DNA from: Numida meleagris
Taxonomy: Eukaryota > Chordata > Aves > Galliformes > Numididae
Direction: 5' to 3'
Assembly (NCBI RefSeq): GCF_002078875.1
Contig: NC_034410.1
Coordinates: forward strand, 42,582,798-42,646,797
DNA: 64,000 nucleotides
Shown: positions 59,881 through 64,000 of the stretch, one piece after another
Layout of the letters: each line of letters opens with the position of its first letter
Numbering within the stretch: position 1 is the stretch's first letter
The notes under the pieces: model-generated
Told to the model about the DNA's origin: nothing
What the model saw: only the letters and a program-made list of their open reading frames with translations
Database searches by the model: none
Program-made: the position numbers and the translations under genes

Positions 59881-60186
59881 TCTGGGCGTCAGCGCAGAAA
59901 ACACCGCTGGCATTTTCACACGTACGTTGTCATGAATTCCTGCCCCGCTGGGCCTGTAAACACCATTGTGCTGTTCATCTGCCACATTTGCAGCAGCAGC
60001 AGCAGGGAGATTTCCCCTGAAATGGATTGCTGACCCAGCGGCCGTCCAGACAAAGCACAAAGCCCGCCTTCCAGAAAGCCGTCGCACAAAGCCGAAAGCC
60101 CCACCGAGCCCCGACCTGCTGGGCTCGACACATCCCTCCCGCCAGTGCGGGGCTGGCGGCGAGGCTGAGCGGGCCGCAGCGGCAGC
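59878..60186 (+). promoter_or_regulatory. BFSP2: BFSP2 promoter-proximal region and 5' UTR
   Basis: GC content and CpG frequency climb sharply from about 60010 into exon 1. There is no TATA box that I can support, and the transcription start cannot be placed from sequence. The region contains a (CAG)5 run at 59991-60005 and a near-consensus Maf element at 60028-60040. SOX/HMG-type words occur as CATTGTG at 59964-59970 and ACAAAG within 60050-60055, 60057-60062 and 60086-60091. Maf and SOX factors are established regulators of lens genes, which fits a lens-fibre gene. Site function is inferred. Confidence 0.6.
60028..60040 (+). promoter_or_regulatory. BFSP2: Candidate MARE (Maf recognition element)
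   Basis: The sequence TGCTGACCCAGCG matches the 13-bp T-MARE TGCTGACTCAGCA at 11 of 13 positions, with the left half-site perfect. It lies about 150 bp upstream of the BFSP2 start codon. Large Maf proteins (L-Maf/c-Maf) drive crystallin genes through such sites in birds. Occupancy here is not shown. Confidence 0.5.
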
Positions 60187-60633
60187 ATGCCCTTGCCCAG
60201 GCGCCGGTCGTCCTTCCTGGGGCAGCAAGCCCCTTCCTCCACCACCGAGAGCGTGGGGGGCCCGGGGCGCCGGGTGAGCGTGGGCAGCCTGTCGAGACCG
60301 CCCGGTGTCTATGTGGGTGCCGTGCCCACCGGAGGAGTGAGCAGCTTGGGCACCCGCGTGTCCCGCCGAGCGCTGGGCATCAGCAGCGTCTTCCTGCAAG
60401 GCCTGCGCAGCTCCTGCTCCGCTGTGCCCCTGGCCGCGGGGCTGGAGAAGGGCAGGGGGCTCTCCTATGAGAGCCTGAATGGCTGCCTAGTGGAGTACAT
60501 CGAGAAGGTGCGAGCCCTCGAGCAGGTCAACCAGGAGCTGGAGGAGCACATCCGTGTCTACTTGGACAAGAAGTCCTCCAGTGTGGGCAGCTGGGGCGCG
60601 CTGCGGGAGAGCTGGGAGGCCGTGTACCACCAG
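60187..60633 (+). CDS. BFSP2: BFSP2 (phakinin, CP49), exon 1 (partial CDS)
   Basis: Phakinin is a lens-specific intermediate-filament protein that co-assembles with filensin (BFSP1) into beaded filaments of fibre cells. The exon encodes 149 residues and ends in phase 0 at the donor cag|gtgagc. The start ATG has A at -3 and is preceded in frame by TGA at 60166-60168. The protein therefore lacks the N-terminal extension of human phakinin and begins at the equivalent of its internal MPLQRRR. The head domain (about 1-94) is Ser/Arg-rich and contains PPGVYVGAVPTGGVSSLGTR and RRALGISSVFLQGLRSS, the latter unchanged from human as I recall it. The rod starts around 95: L97-N98-G99-C100 then LVEYIEKVRALEQVNQELEE forms coil 1A. 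Cys100 replaces the Arg of the usual LNDR motif, a phakinin trait. Linker L1 follows (about 131-137), then the start of coil 1B. Later exons lie beyond the window. Confidence 0.97.
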
Positions 60634-63600
60634 GTGAGCGGCAGGGCATGGCAGGGCTGGGGAGAAGCGCAGCATATCCCGATGCACGCAGCCCAGACGG
60701 AGGGTTTTAAGTCTGTCCTCATGATAATTACAGCCTTATCGTTTCACAGTGTGCCGTGGAAGATGCTTATTAAGGAGGAGAATTGCCTGAGGCATCCAGT
60801 GCATAGGAGTGATTGAAATGCACCCCAAGGTGCCACAGCCTGCTCTCATGGAAATGGGCGATTTCTTTAATATTTTTCTTCCTTTGCTGTGGTTATTAAG
60901 CTGAGCATCAAAATTATTGAAAGAAAATTGCTAGGACTCAATTAGTTTATCCATCATCATGATATCATTACAAGCATGTTGGTTGTGTTTTTGGTTTTTT
61001 TTTAATTAGCAATTCAGATTTTTACTTTATTCCCTCGTTTGCTTAATCACATTTTCAAAAGCTATATTTATTGAAAAATAATAATTACGTGACTGCAAAT
61101 GAGCGACTCCATCCCTTCCCTTCGTGTTGTGGCCGCCCCCTGCTCCCACCTCCCCAGGGGGTGCAGGCTTCGCAGTCCTTGGAGGCTCTGAAGGAGCCCT
61201 GTTGCCTGTGTGCAGGCAACATTACAGGTTTTACAGAGTACTTATCAATCTCCCTGGCCTCTATCCAGGTGCTACTTTTCCCAAGGCAGTGAAACAAAAG
61301 GCCACTCTCGCTTCCTTTGTGCTTTTCTCCTTTGGGCTCTGAAAATAGGCCCAGCAGTGAGAGGCTGGCCAAAAGCATTGCAATTTTAGTGCTTGGCACC
61401 TGAGCAGCAGCACGTGGATCACGTGCCTTTAGTCTGACCTAGCTTTGAATTGGAATGTGTTGGAGACAATGGTCTGATAGAAACCATTTGTTTCAGCATG
61501 TGGAAGGAAAGATTAGGCCAGGATCTTCCAATGTTTTCCCATGAAGGCATCATGTGCAAAATTAAAAGCCCAAATGATTTTCTGTTATATGAATAATCAA
61601 CCCATGAGACTCATTATCACACCTGAGGCCATGTACTCAGCAGCATCCAGAAAGGCATCAGGCATTGGTAAGAAAAGCAAAACTATGCAAAGCTATAAAT
61701 AAAGCATAGCTAAGAATTTGGAAGGTGTAGTAAATTGTGCAATTCCAAATCTGGTCTGATCTCTGCTAAAATGAAAAGCTGCCAGCCACCAGGACTAAGT
61801 TTGGCCTGTAAGTGCCATCACACTTCAGCAGGGATGGAGACTGCGAGCTCCTCGAAGCACTCAGTTTTCCTTGCAGCCAGAGATAACCCAGTGAATGTGG
61901 GTGTTGGTGCAGCCTGGTGAATCAGAAACTTCTATTCAAATATGATACCTTTGCTAAAAGTTCAAGTTGTGTTTTCACGCCCACAAGGTGAAGTTGAAGA
62001 AAACTGCTGAGGCATTCTGATTGTTTCATATCACAAATATTCAGTGTTAACTTGAGATGAAAAAACACACTTTCAGAAGGTGCACGTGCATCACAGATCC
62101 GAATGCAGAAAGACAATGTGGGGCTTAAAGGAGCTTTTATTATTTGTATTTGTGATTTGTCTAACACATGCCATCCTGGCAGAGAGTGAAGGCTGCAGGA
62201 GCCCTGCGAGGCAGCACAGTCCGGCTCTGGGCTTTGCAAATGGAGCCAGCAGGGCCCTCCCATGTCCCGCAGACACAAGCAAGGGTGTTTCCCAAATTGC
62301 TGCATTGCATCTTTTTCTATGTGTGTCAGCAAAGTGACTGCAGATCAGTCTCATGCTGTGCATTTGGATCTAGCTGTTGATTATTAGGAGAATTAAATCA
62401 AAGGAAAGAGCCACTAGATGGGAGTCTTACATCTCTTCTTTTTAAACCAGTAAAAGGGGTCATGTAAATCAGAGAGAATTTCTCATGAAACTTGGTTTCT
62501 ATATAGAGACTACAGAGTAATAATCCTTCAGGTTCACTGCTGTATTTAAATGGTACACTTCTGCTGATTACAGTGGTGACAGACATCTTCCGAATCCTTT
62601 TTTTATACCATTTTTATTTCCATGGCACTGTTCAGGCTTGTGCCATCTTGGGAAGCCCTGAACTTGCCACGAGACATCTGGTGCCAGCAGCAGGTCTGCG
62701 AGGAGTTTCTTACTGCCTGCTGGAGAGGGTCAGCTGCGACCCACAGGTTACCCCAAATGCTTCAGCAAAACCAAAGGATTACTATTACAAAGCACTCTGA
62801 AAAAACAGTTTGCCTGCGCATAGAGGCAGAAATGCAGGCAGTGGAAAATCACCAGCTCTTCCCTGCTCCTGCTCCCAGTGCAAACCGTAAGCCATTTTGC
62901 ACTGAACTCAACTTCTCTGCTTAGTGATTACCATCTCTCTGAACTGCGCCACACATATTTGCTGGCAAGATGTTCCCAGTTTCCTCAAAGGCTTTCATTT
63001 TCCTTAGACATTCGGTCAGATATCGCAACTGCGTGGGCTCACTGCTGGAGGCAAATGGACTTGTTTTGGCAGGTCAGGGCAAATCACAGGGCAGCATTTA
63101 TTTACCCAGAGAAGAGCCAGGGAAAAAAATATAAGCTTCATCCATTCATGTATGAGCGACAGCAGGAGGACAAAATGCAATAATTTCTGTAGAAACTAAG
63201 GGGAAAAAAAGATTCCAGGATCAAATTTTCTAAAACTGAGGAGAGAGAAGAAGATTCAGTCAGTGTGTGGGTCAGAGAACTGCTCCTACCTCCATGCCGC
63301 TGCCATGTGGTCTTTCTCCATCCTGCAAGGGGACCTAAGCAGCATGGCCCCAAAGCCCCAAAATGCCCCAGAAGGGAGTACCTGGGGCTCAGTGCTAGTC
63401 CAGGGAGGCTGCAACAGAGCAGGGAGGAGGAAATAAGGGTCTGAGTGCTGAAGCTGAGCCATCTGAGCATGCAGGAGAGCACGTAAAGGTCTTGTGGCTG
63501 GTCTGGCTGCTGTGCCACAAGGCATGTTCTCTGCCCACACCTGCAGCTTTTGTAACATCTCTGATTTCTGTGCATTACTCTGTGCTTTGAAGGTTTCTCA

Positions 63601-64000
63601 GATCTAAACTGAGGCTTTTTTTGGCCCTTGGTGACATTTGTGGGGTTCCTCCCCTCTGTCTAGAAGTTATTTTCATGACACATGTTGGAACTTGCAGTCT
63701 TTGAGATGGCCCGATCCTCTATCATATCATTTGGAACTGGCCAAGAAATCCCAGAGTTATAAAATTGTCAGCTCAACATGCAATGGCATGAGTTCTGTTT
63801 CCTCTGGAAGCCAGGCTAAGCCAAAGCTGGTAGGAATGGGCCTCCAGCCATGGGCCTCCAGCCACGGCCACCTTTTCCTGTTGCTCATAACAGCAGGCGA
63901 GAAGTAAGCAAGTATTGCTTTTACTCTAGCGCCTCCTGAGATTTAAAAAATGTAGAGTGCTACTAACTTCTGCCGTGGACATCTCAACGTGGAGGATAGG
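60634..64000 (+). other. BFSP2 intron 1 (5' part)
   Basis: Starts with the donor gtgagc. I searched it for exon 2 of BFSP2 (expected to begin with the continuation of coil 1B, similar to human VGEAVLENARL) and did not find it, so the intron continues beyond the window. No repeat or RNA gene is recognised. Confidence 0.8.

Larger units (their letters stand above)
60020..60660. other. CpG-rich island over BFSP2 5' end
   Basis: This is the most CpG-dense segment of the window, covering the 5' UTR, exon 1 and the first intron bases. The same composition opens long overlapping antisense frames (for example 60399 to 59878) which have no independent support as genes. Confidence 0.7.

Noticed and set aside
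59878..60399. Antisense frame of 173 codons across the BFSP2 promoter and exon 1
   Set aside because: It is a by-product of GC-rich sequence opposite a real coding exon, low in complexity (His/Ala/Gly-rich), with no splice or promoter support.

Overview
This is vertebrate nuclear DNA, almost certainly from a bird and probably a galliform such as chicken. The recognisable interspersed repeats are mostly CR1 LINE tails, recognised by the ATTCTATGA 3' terminus and the 'ttggaaggga' block. There is also one internally deleted mariner that looks like the chicken Galluhop family. Gene density is low: the coding exons found cover under 2 kb of the 64 kb.

Two protein-coding genes can be supported, both on the + strand and in tandem. 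(1) TMEM108 (retrolinkin) contributes its last three coding exons at 47266-48378, 55840-55994 and 57179-57301. These encode nearly the whole ectodomain, the transmembrane helix and the full cytoplasmic tail. The 3' UTR is short, with AATAAA at 57500. The exon carrying the TMEM108 start codon was not found, so 1-47265 is interpreted as TMEM108 intron. (2) BFSP2 (phakinin/CP49, a lens beaded-filament protein) contributes exon 1 at 60187-60633. It lies 2.7 kb downstream of TMEM108, and the rest of the gene is beyond the right edge. The order TMEM108 then BFSP2 matches human 3q22, which supports both calls.

Layout: 1-47265 is intronic sequence with seven recognisable CR1 pieces (13.4, 17.9, 18.4, 23.0, 23.4, 33.6 and 35.9 kb), a mariner at 33.0-33.5 kb, several pyrimidine tracts and long unique stretches. 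47266-57525 is the 3' part of TMEM108. 57526-59880 is unique intergenic DNA. 59880-60633 is the GC- and CpG-rich BFSP2 promoter and exon 1, with a near-consensus Maf site and SOX-like motifs. 60634-64000 is BFSP2 intron 1.

The two genes are neighbours but do not share a pathway. TMEM108 is a neuronal endosomal/vesicle membrane protein; BFSP2 is a lens fibre intermediate-filament protein. I did not find a novel biological system. The best leads are a possible intronic-polyadenylation isoform of TMEM108, lens-type sites upstream of BFSP2, the altered helix-initiation motif of BFSP2, and a nest of transposons at 33.0-34.4 kb.
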